DNA of 64,000 nt from DAOUAM01 sp034433305 (GTDB taxonomy: Bacteria > Chloroflexota > Dehalococcoidia > Lucifugimonadales > DAOUAM01), in contig DAOUAM010000052.1 of NCBI GenBank assembly GCA_034433305.1, forward strand, positions 1 to 64,000, given 5' to 3'. Of the stretch, positions 56,235-64,000 are shown piece after piece. The stretch's first letter is position 1; each line of letters opens with the position of its first letter. The notes beneath the pieces were generated by a model. The model was not told the origin of the DNA. It was given only the letters and a program-made list of their open reading frames with translations, and made no database searches. The position numbers and the translations under genes were made by a program.

Positions 56235-56732
56235 ATGGCGGAGCAGGATACGGAGCGTCGGGAGCCACTGGCGCTCACTGAGGAGGAAAGAGACCTGGTG
56301 CGGTCCGAGGTGGACGCCATACTGCCAGCGCTCTCTGGCCAGCGCCGGGAGGCGTACCAGGCCCTGGCCGACGCCACGGCCTCGGGCCAGGTGCCGCCGG
56401 ACCTGGTGCCCCTGCTGGAGGGCCTGATAGTGCTGGCCCTGGAGACAGGCCGCGCCCGCCGGGTCCACCGCGCCGAGGGCGAGCGCATCCTCACCGAGCT
56501 TTTCCGCAGGACGCCGCGAGGCAGGGAGATGAGCAGGGAGCTTTCCAGGGTCAACAAGGCCCTGGAGGTGCTGAGGGGCCAGGCAGTGAACAGCATCCAC
56601 GTGGCCATGCGCACCCTGGGCCACTTCACCCTGTCCATCGAGACCGAGGCGGCCAGCATCACCCTGGCCGTCCGGCCCGACAGCGTCGCCGTGGACAGCG
56701 TCGCCGTCGGTGGCGAGGCCGGTGTGGGGTAG
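56235..56732 (+). CDS. Hypothetical protein, helical
   Basis: 165 aa. I do not recognise it. Mostly alpha-helical and charged; the final ~30 residues are beta- and Ala/Val-rich. The ATG at 56235 is chosen over an upstream one because the extra residues look random. It lies 130 bases after cysH on the same strand. Confidence 0.55.
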   Translation: MAEQDTERREPLALTEEERDLVRSEVDAILPALSGQRREAYQALADATASGQVPPDLVPLLEGLIVLALETGRARRVHRAEGERILTELFRRTPRGREMSRELSRVNKALEVLRGQAVNSIHVAMRTLGHFTLSIETEAASITLAVRPDSVAVDSVAVGGEAGVG

Positions 56733-56857
56733 GGGCGCTGCCCCGCCTGCGGTAGCAGACCTCACCCCATTACATGCTGCTCCCCGTTTGTAGCTCCCGG
56801 CCCAGCCTGCTATCATAGCCAGACGTGAGCAGCCCAAATGTCCCGTGAGAGGTCCAT

Positions 56858-57685
56858 ATGCAGCGTCTTTCTGGTCAGGTTGCCATCGTTACAGGCGGGG
56901 CCAGCGGCATCGGCGGGGCGACGGCCCGCAGGCTGGCCGAGGAAGGGGCCAAAGTCCTCATCGCCGACGTTGACGAAGCCACGGCCAGGGCCAACGCGGC
57001 CAGAATCGCCGAGGCAAGCGGGGAGGCCCAGGTCATCCGCGCCGACGTGGGCAAGCACGAGGACGTCAAGGCCCTGGTGCAGCGCGCCGTGGAGCTATGG
57101 GGCAGGCTGGACATCCTGGTCAATAACGCCTACCGCTCCATCGGCGGAAGGACGGGTACGTCGCTGGAAGTGGAGGAGGACGTCTGGGACCGCGAGTTCG
57201 ACGTGCTGCTGAAGGCTATCTACCTGGGGTGCCGGTACGCCATTCCCCACATGCTCCAGGCCGGCAGGGGCAGCATCGTGAACATCGCGTCGGTACATGG
57301 CCTGCTCTCCTCGGGCAGGACGTGGCATATCTATGACACGGCCAAGACAGCCGTCATAGGCATCACGCGGCAGCTTGCCGTAGAGTGGGGCCCGCAGGGT
57401 ATCCGGGCCAATGCCATCTGCCCCGGCCTCATCGTCACCGAGCGCAGCGAGGAGCACTACGCCCGGCCCGAGAGGCTGGCCTTCGTGCAGCAGCAGTACC
57501 CGCTGCGACGCCACGGCTGGCCCAGGGACATCGCCAACGTGGTAGCCTTCCTGTGCTCCGAGGACGCCTCCTTCATCACTGGCCAGGCCATCGCGGTGGA
57601 CGGCGGCCTGACGGTGCAGTTGCAGGACGCCTTCGCCGAGCGCATCGCCCGCTTTGTGCGCGAGCACCCGGAGGTCCAGTTTTAG
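56858..57685 (+). CDS. SDR-family oxidoreductase
   Basis: 275 aa. Short-chain dehydrogenase. Rossmann TGGASGIGGATA, NAG-type NNAY, catalytic Ser in NIASVHGLL, and YDTAK (YxxxK) near residue 163 are present, followed by the family's PGLIVTE. The C-terminus is ~20 residues longer than the minimal fold. Substrate unknown. Confidence 0.9.
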   Translation: MQRLSGQVAIVTGGASGIGGATARRLAEEGAKVLIADVDEATARANAARIAEASGEAQVIRADVGKHEDVKALVQRAVELWGRLDILVNNAYRSIGGRTGTSLEVEEDVWDREFDVLLKAIYLGCRYAIPHMLQAGRGSIVNIASVHGLLSSGRTWHIYDTAKTAVIGITRQLAVEWGPQGIRANAICPGLIVTERSEEHYARPERLAFVQQQYPLRRHGWPRDIANVVAFLCSEDASFITGQAIAVDGGLTVQLQDAFAERIARFVREHPEVQF

Positions 57686-57762
57686 GGGTATGTCTGGCCT
57701 GGAAGGCCTCCGTGGGGTATTATCTTGGCAGTCAAGGTCTGGCAGGACATGGAGGTGTGCCC

Positions 57763-58287
57763 ATGGAGGTCCATGAATGTATCGTGTCGCGCCGGACGGT
57801 CAGGACCTTCAGCCCTGACCCTGTGCCCAGGAGGGTAGTCGTCAGAGTCCTCAACGCAGGCAGGCGCGCCCCCAGCTCGCGCCATCAGCAGCCCTGGCAC
57901 TTCATTGTCATCCAGGACCGGGCCATGCTGCAGGAGATCGGCGGCGTTGCAACCTCTGGACGGTTCATCACCCAGGCGCCCCTGGCCATCGCCATAGTAA
58001 TGGACCAGAACGCCGACAGGCCGGAGCTGGACGCTGGCAGGGCGATCCAGCAGATGGAGCTTGTGGCCTGGGCCGAGGGCCTGGGTACGTGCTTCGTCGG
58101 CCTGCGGGACCCGGAGCAGAACCGCAAGGTCAAGGAGCTACTGGGCATACCCGCTGGCATGACGCTGGTCACGGTGATGCCCTTCGGCTACCGTCCCGAG
58201 GGGTTCAAGAGCGCCGGCAGGGGGCGGAAACGCCTTAGCGAGGTCGCCCACGAGGAGAGGTTCGGGCAGCCCTACGTGGCCGACTGA
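57763..58287 (+). CDS. Nitroreductase-family protein
   Basis: 174 aa. FMN-dependent nitroreductase/flavin reductase fold. RRTVRTFSPDPVP, RAPSSRHQQPWHFIVI and the AWAEGLGTCFVG block are typical. GGAGG lies upstream of the ATG at 57763; the longer frame runs into the SDR gene. Confidence 0.88.
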   Translation: MEVHECIVSRRTVRTFSPDPVPRRVVVRVLNAGRRAPSSRHQQPWHFIVIQDRAMLQEIGGVATSGRFITQAPLAIAIVMDQNADRPELDAGRAIQQMELVAWAEGLGTCFVGLRDPEQNRKVKELLGIPAGMTLVTVMPFGYRPEGFKSAGRGRKRLSEVAHEERFGQPYVAD

Positions 58288-58371
58288 GGACATGCGCGGT
58301 GGCCTCAGTCCTGCCCGCCGACTCTGAAGGCACGAGACTCGGCGAACGGGCCTTTTTTTAAGGAGGACAGG

Positions 58372-58731
58372 ATGGCTGAGCTTACGCTGGCCTATCGAGT
58401 ACGGAGCTACAGCTCGGGCACCCACGGGCGGGCCATCTGCAACGCCCGCAACCACCACTGGGTGGCCGACGACTCGGGAGGCGAGGAGATCGGCGCCGGG
58501 GAGATGTTCCTGGGAGGCATATCCGCCTGCGCCGTCAACATGATAGAGCGGCTGGCCAGGCAGGACCAGGTGCCCCTGGACTGGATGGACGTGAGCGTGG
58601 AGGCCTACCGCGACCCGGACAGGGCCCCCGGCGAGCGCACGGTGTACGACGACATCCGCATTCACATCCAGATGTGGGGCGTGGACGACGACCAGGGCCA
58701 GAAGCTGGTGGAGTTATGGAAGCGACGCTGA
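58372..58731 (+). CDS. OsmC-like protein, short C-terminus
   Basis: 119 aa. OsmC/Ohr fold: GAGEMFLGGISACAVNMIERLA carries the first reactive Cys. The normal family C-terminus, with a second Cys in a CPV motif, is absent: the protein stops at VELWKRR. Peroxidase function is therefore doubtful. AAGGAGG precedes the ATG. Confidence 0.75.
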   Translation: MAELTLAYRVRSYSSGTHGRAICNARNHHWVADDSGGEEIGAGEMFLGGISACAVNMIERLARQDQVPLDWMDVSVEAYRDPDRAPGERTVYDDIRIHIQMWGVDDDQGQKLVELWKRR

Positions 58732-59044
58732 CCTCTGTATGGCTCGGTCGCCGTGGCGACCCCCAGCACGAAAGTGACCGCTGAGGTACACTCCGAGAGC
58801 CGCCGGCGTTATACCAGCCCTGCTTGAAGGTGGCGGTCAGGCCCCTGGTGGCCGGCAGGCGTGCGCAGATAGCCTGTTCCATGCATACGTGGGCTGGCAC
58901 CGTGGGGCGTGGCCTGTCTATCCCACCCGCCCTCGCCATGTTTCCGCGGCCCAGCCCCGCCCGTGGGCTGGGCCGAAATAGTATTGGGCGCGTGTGAGTA
59001 ACGGCCTGGCGCGGCGTGGCCCTGCTCTGGCGCCAAAAGAAAAG
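58732..59044. other. Intergenic region before tRNA-Arg
   Basis: 313 bases; no gene, RNA or repeat recognised. Confidence 0.4.
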
Positions 59045-59118
59045 CGTCCCTGGCAGGATTCGAACCCGCGACCCGCTGCTTAGAAGGCAGCTGCTCTATC
59101 CACCTGAGCTACAGGGAC
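59045..59118 (-). tRNA. tRNA-Arg (TCT)
   Basis: Full cloverleaf on the minus strand with acceptor GTCCCTG/CAGGGAC and anticodon loop CTTCTAA (anticodon TCT). CCA is not encoded, unlike the tRNA-fMet here. Confidence 0.95.
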
Positions 59119-59132
59119 GTGTACCAGGTTTC

Positions 59133-59162
59133 AGTGTAGCAGCACGCGGCAGACATGGTCAA
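59133..59162 (-). promoter_or_regulatory. Promoter of tRNA-Arg
   Basis: On the minus strand, TTGACC (59157-59162) and TACACT (59133-59138) are 18 bases apart, about 15-20 bases before the tRNA. Confidence 0.6.
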
Positions 59163-59224
59163 GGAATCGCCCACCCAGTCAACGAGGGACACCAGGGCTA
59201 TGGGTAACGTTCCCGGGCTGGCCC

Positions 59225-59725
59225 TCAACCACGGCCAAGGGACTGAGTGTTTACCCTGTGGACGGCATAGTCGCCGGCGCGGATGCAGCGGACGCTGGAT
59301 ATGTGGATGCCGCGCAGGTCGGCCAGGGTGGTATAGCGGCGCTGGACCTCGTTGCCCAGTGGCCGTGCCATCAGGCTGGCGCCCATGATGGCCACGGCTG
59401 CTATGGGCAGCCGCTGCAAGAGTATGCCCTTTCTCCTGATGATAATTCCCGAGAGCAGGCCGGCCAGCACTGCCCCCACGACCAGGTTGGTGCCACAGTA
59501 AGGCGATACGGCCAGGTCGCGCTCGCCACCGTGCAGGCGCTGCAGGGCCTCCGAGGCTGCGGAGGCGACCTCCTCTGTGGGGAGCCTGCCATAGATGAAG
59601 AAGCCGCCCAGGGCGGCATTGCCGCCGATAGGCGGGCGTGCGCCCCTCTCCAGCAGCACCTCGATGGTGGCGTGTTCCAGGGCATGGTTCTGGCGCACGC
59701 GCCTGATGAGCCTGGTTATGTCCAT
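59225..59725 (-). CDS. DUF6391 membrane protein
   Basis: 166 aa. QNHALEHATIEVLL near residue 12 is the DUF6391 signature. Two membrane segments follow (GTNLVVGAVLAGLLSGIII; LPIAAVAIMGASLMA). GGAGGAG precedes the ATG at 59725. Function unknown; seen in Chloroflexota and Cyanobacteriota. Confidence 0.7.
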   Translation of the reverse strand: MDITRLIRRVRQNHALEHATIEVLLERGARPPIGGNAALGGFFIYGRLPTEEVASAASEALQRLHGGERDLAVSPYCGTNLVVGAVLAGLLSGIIIRRKGILLQRLPIAAVAIMGASLMARPLGNEVQRRYTTLADLRGIHISSVRCIRAGDYAVHRVNTQSLGRG

Positions 59726-59932
59726 GTCTCCTCCGCTCAAGCTGGAAGGCTGATACCATCCTAGCAGACGCGACAGCGGCCTTCCACTCGGGGCCGCCAT
59801 CAATAATTTAAACGTAAAATAAGCGTGTAGCTCTTATGTGGACAGGTGTGGACGCCCGGCCCGTGCGCCCGGGGCCGGCAGGGGAAGGCAGAAATCTCAA
59901 GAAATGTATTAGAAACACTATTGAAAAAGTAG

Positions 59933-59961
59933 TTGACATTCTGCGGGCCTGGCCGTAGTAT
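59933..59961 (+). promoter_or_regulatory. Promoter of the small HTH gene
   Basis: TTGACA at 59933-59938 and TAGTAT at 59956-59961, 17 bases apart. The region just upstream is A-rich, as an UP element would be. Confidence 0.7.
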
Positions 59962-60001
59962 GTTAACCAACAAAACAGGAAATTGGACGGAGGACAGATT
60001 C

Positions 60002-60226
60002 ATGACCAGAAAAACTCGGAAAATGACAGCGGTCGAAGAGCAGTTCCATCAGCCCCTGGAGAAGATCCTGCCTGAGCTGGTCACCGAGAAGGGCCTGTCC
60101 GCCACGGCGGAGCAACTCGGAGTGAGCAAGGCCACCCTGGGCTACTGGCTCCTGAAGCTGGGCATCAACGTCAGGAGGGTCGCCCTGGCCCCCGGCGAGT
60201 CCATAGAGGTCAAGCGGGTAAGGTAG
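60002..60226 (+). CDS. Small helix-turn-helix protein
   Basis: 74 aa. SATAEQLGVSKATLGYWLLKLGI (residues ~33-55) reads as a helix-turn-helix. The rest is basic. GGAGG precedes the ATG at 60002. Strong promoter and terminator on each side make it a single-gene unit. Possible DNA-binding regulator; no family recognised. Confidence 0.6.
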   Translation: MTRKTRKMTAVEEQFHQPLEKILPELVTEKGLSATAEQLGVSKATLGYWLLKLGINVRRVALAPGESIEVKRVR

Positions 60227-60304
60227 CCTGGGCGTGGCGGACCGGCGGAAGCCAGCCCGCCGGAGGGCCAGGAGAGGCAGTGAAAGGGCAGGGTAGAGCA
60301 GGAC

Positions 60305-60354
60305 AAAAAGGAGAGGCCCGCCTGTACATTCATCCAGGCGGGCCTCTCCTTTTT
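60305..60354. terminator. Bidirectional terminator, small HTH gene and smpB
   Basis: A perfect 20-bp stem (60305-60324 with 60335-60354) with AAAAA at one foot and TTTTT at the other, serving the two converging genes. Confidence 0.85.
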
Positions 60355-60382
60355 GTCGGCGTGTCGCCGGCGGGGCGCTGCC

Positions 60383-60838
60383 TCAGCGGCGCCGGCCAAC
60401 GGCCTGGCGCGCCTCGCGCTCCCGCTCTTGCTCGATGATGGCCTGGCGCTTGTCGTACTGCCTGCGGCCTCGGGCCAGGCCCAGCTCCACCTTGGCCACG
60501 TGCCGCTTGATGTACAGCCGGAGCGGCACTATGGTGAAGCCCTTCTGGGCCACCTGCCTGGACAGCCGCTGCAGTTCGTCCTTGTGGAGCAGCAGCTTGC
60601 GTGGGCGGGTAGGCTCGTGGTTATTGTAGCTGGCCGACGAGTACTGGGATATGTGGGCGTTGACCAGCCACAGCTCGCCACCCTCGGGCTTGGCGTAGGC
60701 ATCGGACAGGTTGACGCGGCCCTCCCTTATGGCCTTGATCTCTGTGCCCGTCAGCACCAGGCCGGCCTCCACCGTCTCCACGATGTCATACTCGTGGCGT
60801 GCTTTGCGGTTGACGGTGATGGTCTTCTCCTGGGCCAC
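60383..60838 (-). CDS. smpB: SsrA-binding protein
   Basis: 151 aa. Binds tmRNA in trans-translation. NRKARHEYDIVETVEAGLVLTGTEIKAIR and the C-terminal KVELGLARGRRQYDKR are family hallmarks. I use the GTG at 60838; a TTG nine codons upstream would overlap the protease gene. Next to it upstream is a S41 protease. Confidence 0.92.
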   Translation of the reverse strand: MAQEKTITVNRKARHEYDIVETVEAGLVLTGTEIKAIREGRVNLSDAYAKPEGGELWLVNAHISQYSSASYNNHEPTRPRKLLLHKDELQRLSRQVAQKGFTIVPLRLYIKRHVAKVELGLARGRRQYDKRQAIIEQEREREARQAVGRRR

Positions 60839-60842
60839 GCTC

Positions 60843-62123
60843 TCAGCCTGCCTTCCTGGAGTCAATGAGGGACTGTAGCACCTCGCGGGCCTTCTCCAAT
60901 TGCATGACGTCGGCGTCCCTGGGGTCCCTGGCGGTGACCAGCACGTCCGGGGTGATGCCCTGGCCCTCGATGAGCCTGCCCTCGGGGGTGTACCAGCGGG
61001 CGTAGGTTATGTAGAGGCCGCCGCCGTTACTCAGGGGCCGCAGGATGTTGACGCTGCCCTTGCCGAAGGTGGTGGCGCCAATCACGGTGGCGCGCTCATA
61101 GTCCTGGAGCGCCCCCACCAGCACCTCGCTGGCGCTGGCGCTGAACTCGTTGACCAGCACCACCATGGGCAGGTCGCGGGCCACGCTCGCGCCCTCCACC
61201 TGGCGCACGCTCCAGTTGGTGCGCCGGCCGCTGCCGTCCACCTCATAGACCACCAGGCCGTCTTTCAGGAACAGGCTGGCTACCTCCACCACGGAGTTGA
61301 GCAGCCCTCCCGGGTTGTCGCGCACGTCCAGTATGATCCCCTGGGCGCCGGAGTCCACGGCCTGCTTGATGGTCTCGGCCAGCTTCTGGGGCGTGTCGGC
61401 GTAGAAGCTGGTCAGGCGAATGTGGGCCAGCTTCTCGCCCGGGTCGCTCCTCAGCCGGACGCTGACCAGGGGTATCACGCCGCGCTGGACCTCCACCAGC
61501 ACCGGGTCCACGCTGCCCAGGTGCTGAATGAGCAGCCTGACGCTGGTGCCGCGCGGGCCGCGGATCCTCTTTACCGCCTCCAGCAGGCTCACACCCTCCA
61601 GGCTCTCGCCGTTCACCTCCAGGATAACGTCGCCGGGCCTGATGCCGGCCGCCTCGGCGGGGCTGCCCGGTATGGGCGCCACCACTATCAGCTTGCCATC
61701 ACGGCGGGTGGACACCTCGGCGCCGATGCCCTCAAACCGCCCCTGGAGGTCCTCGTTATCTATGGCGAAGGCCTCGGGGCCAAGGTAGGAGGTATGCGGG
61801 TCGTCCAGCGCCTCCAGCATGCCCTGAATGGCTGCCTCGGTGAAGACCTTGGGGTCCAGCTTGGAGCGGTCCACGTGGTCGCGGGTCAGGTAGGCCCAGG
61901 CCTCCCAGATGGCCTTGAGTTCCTCGGGCACCTCGGAGGGGGCCTCCAGCGGCTGCTCAGGGGGCACCACCTGGGGCAGGCCACTGTCGGACGTGACGCT
62001 GGTCGGCGCCTGGGCAGGCGACGTCGGGGTCACGGCGGACGATGGGCTGCCCTGGCATGCCGCCAGCACTATGGCCACGGCCAGGGCCACGGGCGCGAAC
62101 CGGTTTCTGAGACGGTCAATCAA
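60843..62123 (-). CDS. S41 C-terminal-processing protease, lipoprotein
   Basis: 426 aa. A lipobox (VLAAC, lipidated Cys23) anchors it outside the membrane. PDZ domain about 125-215 (GIRPGDVILEVNGESLEG). Catalytic Ser is in NEFSASASEVL and Lys in TTFGKGSVN. CtpA-type protease that trims secreted or cell-wall proteins. Four bases from smpB. Confidence 0.92.
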   Translation of the reverse strand: MIDRLRNRFAPVALAVAIVLAACQGSPSSAVTPTSPAQAPTSVTSDSGLPQVVPPEQPLEAPSEVPEELKAIWEAWAYLTRDHVDRSKLDPKVFTEAAIQGMLEALDDPHTSYLGPEAFAIDNEDLQGRFEGIGAEVSTRRDGKLIVVAPIPGSPAEAAGIRPGDVILEVNGESLEGVSLLEAVKRIRGPRGTSVRLLIQHLGSVDPVLVEVQRGVIPLVSVRLRSDPGEKLAHIRLTSFYADTPQKLAETIKQAVDSGAQGIILDVRDNPGGLLNSVVEVASLFLKDGLVVYEVDGSGRRTNWSVRQVEGASVARDLPMVVLVNEFSASASEVLVGALQDYERATVIGATTFGKGSVNILRPLSNGGGLYITYARWYTPEGRLIEGQGITPDVLVTARDPRDADVMQLEKAREVLQSLIDSRKAG

Positions 62124-62332
62124 AGGCTCACCCTGCCAGCAGTAAAAGTGTTCCTACTATTCTAGCACGTCGCGCGCCTGGCAAGGTTGGCAGGTGAGGG
62201 GCCAGGGGACTGGCTCCCGGGGCAGCTTCGGGTTGACATAATTTTCAGCACCGACTTTTTTCTATGCTTTTCATGCAATGGAGTGAAGTGCCTTTTCAGC
62301 GCTATGAAAAATGAAAAAGTCTGATAAAGTCC

Positions 62333-62362
62333 TTGACAAAGGGGCCGGCCCCGGGGTATATT
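62333..62362 (+). promoter_or_regulatory. Promoter with palindromic spacer for the TIR-like gene
   Basis: TTGACA at 62333-62338 and TATATT at 62357-62362, 18 bases apart. The spacer contains the perfect palindrome GGGGCCGGCCCC (62341-62352), a possible operator. Confidence 0.65.
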
Positions 62363-62402
62363 CCAGGCACACCGGCAGCGAGTGAATAGGGGGTCCTGAA
62401 AG

Positions 62403-63500
62403 ATGGCCGTTGAAATGGCGGATGGCCGCAGGCGGACGCGCATGGTGCGCCCGTACCCCATGCACAGCCTGGAGGACGCGCTGGCCATCGCCAGGGCGGT
62501 CCAGGAACGCAACGCCGGGCTTCCCTTTGACCGCATTCTGCTGGCCAAGGCGCTGGGCACCACGCCCACCAGCAGCGGCTTCACCATGAAGCTCAACTCC
62601 TCGGCCAAGTACGGCCTGACCCAGGGCGGCTACAACGACGCCCGCATTAGCCTGACGCCACGGGGCCAGGCCATCGTGGCTCCCAGGGACCAGGCCGAGC
62701 AGCGCCGGGCGCTGCTGGAGGCCGCCTTGCAGCCCGAAATCTTCGGCCAGTTCTACCGGGCGCTGGACGGCAAGCGCATCCCCGAGGACGAGTACGCCCA
62801 GGGCATGCTCCAGCGGGAGTTCGGCGTCCACCCGGAGCTGGTGGCCGAGTGCCTGGGCATCATCAAGGCTAACGGCCTCTTCGCCCGCATCCTGGAGGAG
62901 GTGGGCGGCTCGCTTTATGTCAACCTGAAGGCGGCCCAGGACGCGCTGGCCGACCAGCCGGCGCGTCCGGCGGCGGACGTGGCGGCGCCCGCGCTGCCCA
63001 GGTCCTCCACGCCGGCGCCGGAGGCCGAGGCCGCGCCGGCTGCTGCTACCGGCATGGTCTTCGTCGGGCGCGGCGGCAGCCCGGAGGCCGTCCAGGTGGT
63101 GAAGCAGTTGCTGGAGGACTTCGGCATTCCGTACCTGGCGGCGGAAGACCCGGGTGAGGCCGCTGGCCTGGCGGTGCCTCCGCAGACCTCCGCCGCCATG
63201 CGCCAGTGCTGCGCGGCCATCCTGGTCTTTGCCAGGCCCGGGGCCTCGGGGGATGCCTCAGGGCTGCCGGCCACGGCCAGGATGCTGCTGGAGCTGGGCG
63301 CGGCCTCGGTGCTGTATGGCTCCAGGGTAGTGGTCTTGCGAGAGGCTGGCCTTGACCTGAGTGGGGCGGTGTCCGGGCTGCGCAGCGTGGAGTTCCAGGC
63401 CGACAGGCCGCAGGAGTCGGCGCTGGCGCTGCTGCGGGAGCTGCACCGTGCAGGCATCGTCCGGGTAGTTATGTCAACTGACGGCCCCTTCCTGAGTTGA
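62403..63500 (+). CDS. Winged-helix/TIR-like nucleotide-binding protein
   Basis: 365 aa. Residues ~20-165 form a winged-helix-like domain (GFTMKLNSSAKYGLTQGG; ISLTPRGQAIV) of the kind joined to TIR-like effectors. An Ala/Pro linker (~175-215) leads to a TIR-like domain (~218-365): MVFVGRG, AAILVFARPG and RMLLELGAASVLYGSRVVVL. Glu297 in LLELG aligns with the conserved Glu of the predicted nucleotide-binding TIR-like family (PF10137). Some members are NAD-degrading defence effectors; here that is inference. Monocistronic. Confidence 0.6.
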   Translation: MAVEMADGRRRTRMVRPYPMHSLEDALAIARAVQERNAGLPFDRILLAKALGTTPTSSGFTMKLNSSAKYGLTQGGYNDARISLTPRGQAIVAPRDQAEQRRALLEAALQPEIFGQFYRALDGKRIPEDEYAQGMLQREFGVHPELVAECLGIIKANGLFARILEEVGGSLYVNLKAAQDALADQPARPAADVAAPALPRSSTPAPEAEAAPAAATGMVFVGRGGSPEAVQVVKQLLEDFGIPYLAAEDPGEAAGLAVPPQTSAAMRQCCAAILVFARPGASGDASGLPATARMLLELGAASVLYGSRVVVLREAGLDLSGAVSGLRSVEFQADRPQESALALLRELHRAGIVRVVMSTDGPFLS

Positions 63501-63709
63501 CATAATGTCTATAGTGCGAACTTACCCCACCGGCCTGCACACCCCAACCCTATCTCATGTGCATCATGCGTCCAGAGAGGGCGAGGACCCTCCCTTCCCC
63601 CACAGGGGGTGGGGGCATGGGTCTTGCCAATGGAAGGGGCACTGGATACACCCTTTATAGAGATAGAGCAGGCCGACGCTTGGCCCTTGAATACCGTGGG
63701 TGCGGTCGG

Positions 63710-64000
63710 CTATTGCGGCCTGGCTTCTACGGGCGCAGGCTGGGCGGCCACCTCAGTCAGCAGCGCGTCAATCTCGGCCAGCAGCCGGTCCAGGCCCAGG
63801 CCGCGCAGCGCCGAGGCCAGCACGACACGGTGCCGTCCGGCGGCCCCAAGCTCGCGGAGCAACGCGCTCTCCTGGCCCTGGGCCTCAGGCTCCAGCAGGT
63901 CTATCTTGTTCAGCACCAGGATGCACGGCTTGGAGGCCAGCCCGAGTTGCGTCAGCACCTGCTCCACCACCTCGGCCTGCTCGGGGGCGTTGGGGTGCGT
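63710..64000 (-). CDS. hflX: HflX GTPase, C-terminal part
   Basis: Partial; continues beyond the window. The visible ~96 residues are THPNAPEQAEVVEQVL, LVLNKIDLL (NKxD guanine motif) and VLASALRGLGLDRLL (SA motif), matching the G-domain end of HflX, a ribosome-splitting GTPase. Other Obg-type GTPases are possible but the HPN-E-Q segment fits HflX best. Confidence 0.75.
   Translation of the reverse strand, partial: THPNAPEQAEVVEQVLTQLGLASKPCILVLNKIDLLEPEAQGQESALLRELGAAGRHRVVLASALRGLGLDRLLAEIDALLTEVAAQPAPVEARPQ

Overview
The window is a high-GC bacterial chromosome segment with mostly single-copy housekeeping and metabolic genes, many in short operons with ATGA or few-base overlaps. The closest overall match I can argue for is Chloroflexota, probably a Dehalococcoidia-like lineage. 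The reasons are a 23S rRNA gene unlinked from 16S and 5S (unlinked rRNA genes are known in Dehalococcoides), DUF1800/DUF1501 pairs, a DUF6391 protein, UPF0182, and assimilatory sulfur genes. This placement is inference; no database search was possible.

Layout. 1-5320: a small membrane protein, then a free-standing 23S rRNA unit with its own promoter, leader hairpin, boxA-like element and long processing stem, followed by initiator tRNA-fMet, tandem terminators and a long-form ribosome hibernation factor. 5377-9013: an NHL-repeat/DUF1501/DUF1800 operon behind a near-consensus promoter. 9257-11298: a zinc-ribbon protein and an arsC-acr3 arsenic pair. 11320-16762: sialidase-like protein, 2-hydroxyacid dehydrogenase, tyrS, rpe and argH in a tight minus-strand run.

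16839-28097: the rest of an arginine cluster (argJ, argB, argD, argG) with UPF0182, an acyl-CoA dehydrogenase and a MaoC protein. It is peppered with small lower-GC cassettes: a DUF4258/DUF2283 pair, a BrnT/BrnA-type toxin-antitoxin pair lying between two copies of the argG 3' end, a four-helix-bundle (S23-type) gene bounded by inverted repeats, and dispersed palindromic repeats. argC and argF are not in the window.

28322-36352: orphan molybdopterin hydroxylase subunit, tandem universal stress protein, RNA 3'-phosphate cyclase, primary-type sigma factor, and agmatinase plus S-adenosylmethionine decarboxylase for polyamines. 36703-43739: a Gld-type ABC transporter operon, then an FAD oxidoreductase with a CsaB-like pyruvyl transferase. 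44107-50998: recG, fatty-acid kinase pair (DegV/FakB and FakA), rpmB, hemA.

51100-58731: a helix-turn-helix/degenerate receiver fusion, a Clp1/Grc3-type polynucleotide kinase, a siroheme sulfite/nitrite reductase plus APS/PAPS reductase behind a terminator/attenuator, then SDR, nitroreductase and OsmC-like proteins. 59045-64000: tRNA-Arg, DUF6391 protein, a tiny HTH protein with a strong promoter, smpB, a lipoprotein S41 protease, a winged-helix/TIR-like protein and the C-terminal end of hflX.

The most interesting points are the stand-alone 23S unit and its leader, the toxin-antitoxin cassette inside a duplicated argG end, the S23-type cassette exactly between argD and argG, the receiver protein with Glu at the phospho-acceptor position, the two RNA-end enzymes (RtcA and Clp1-like), and the TIR-like protein with a palindrome in its promoter.
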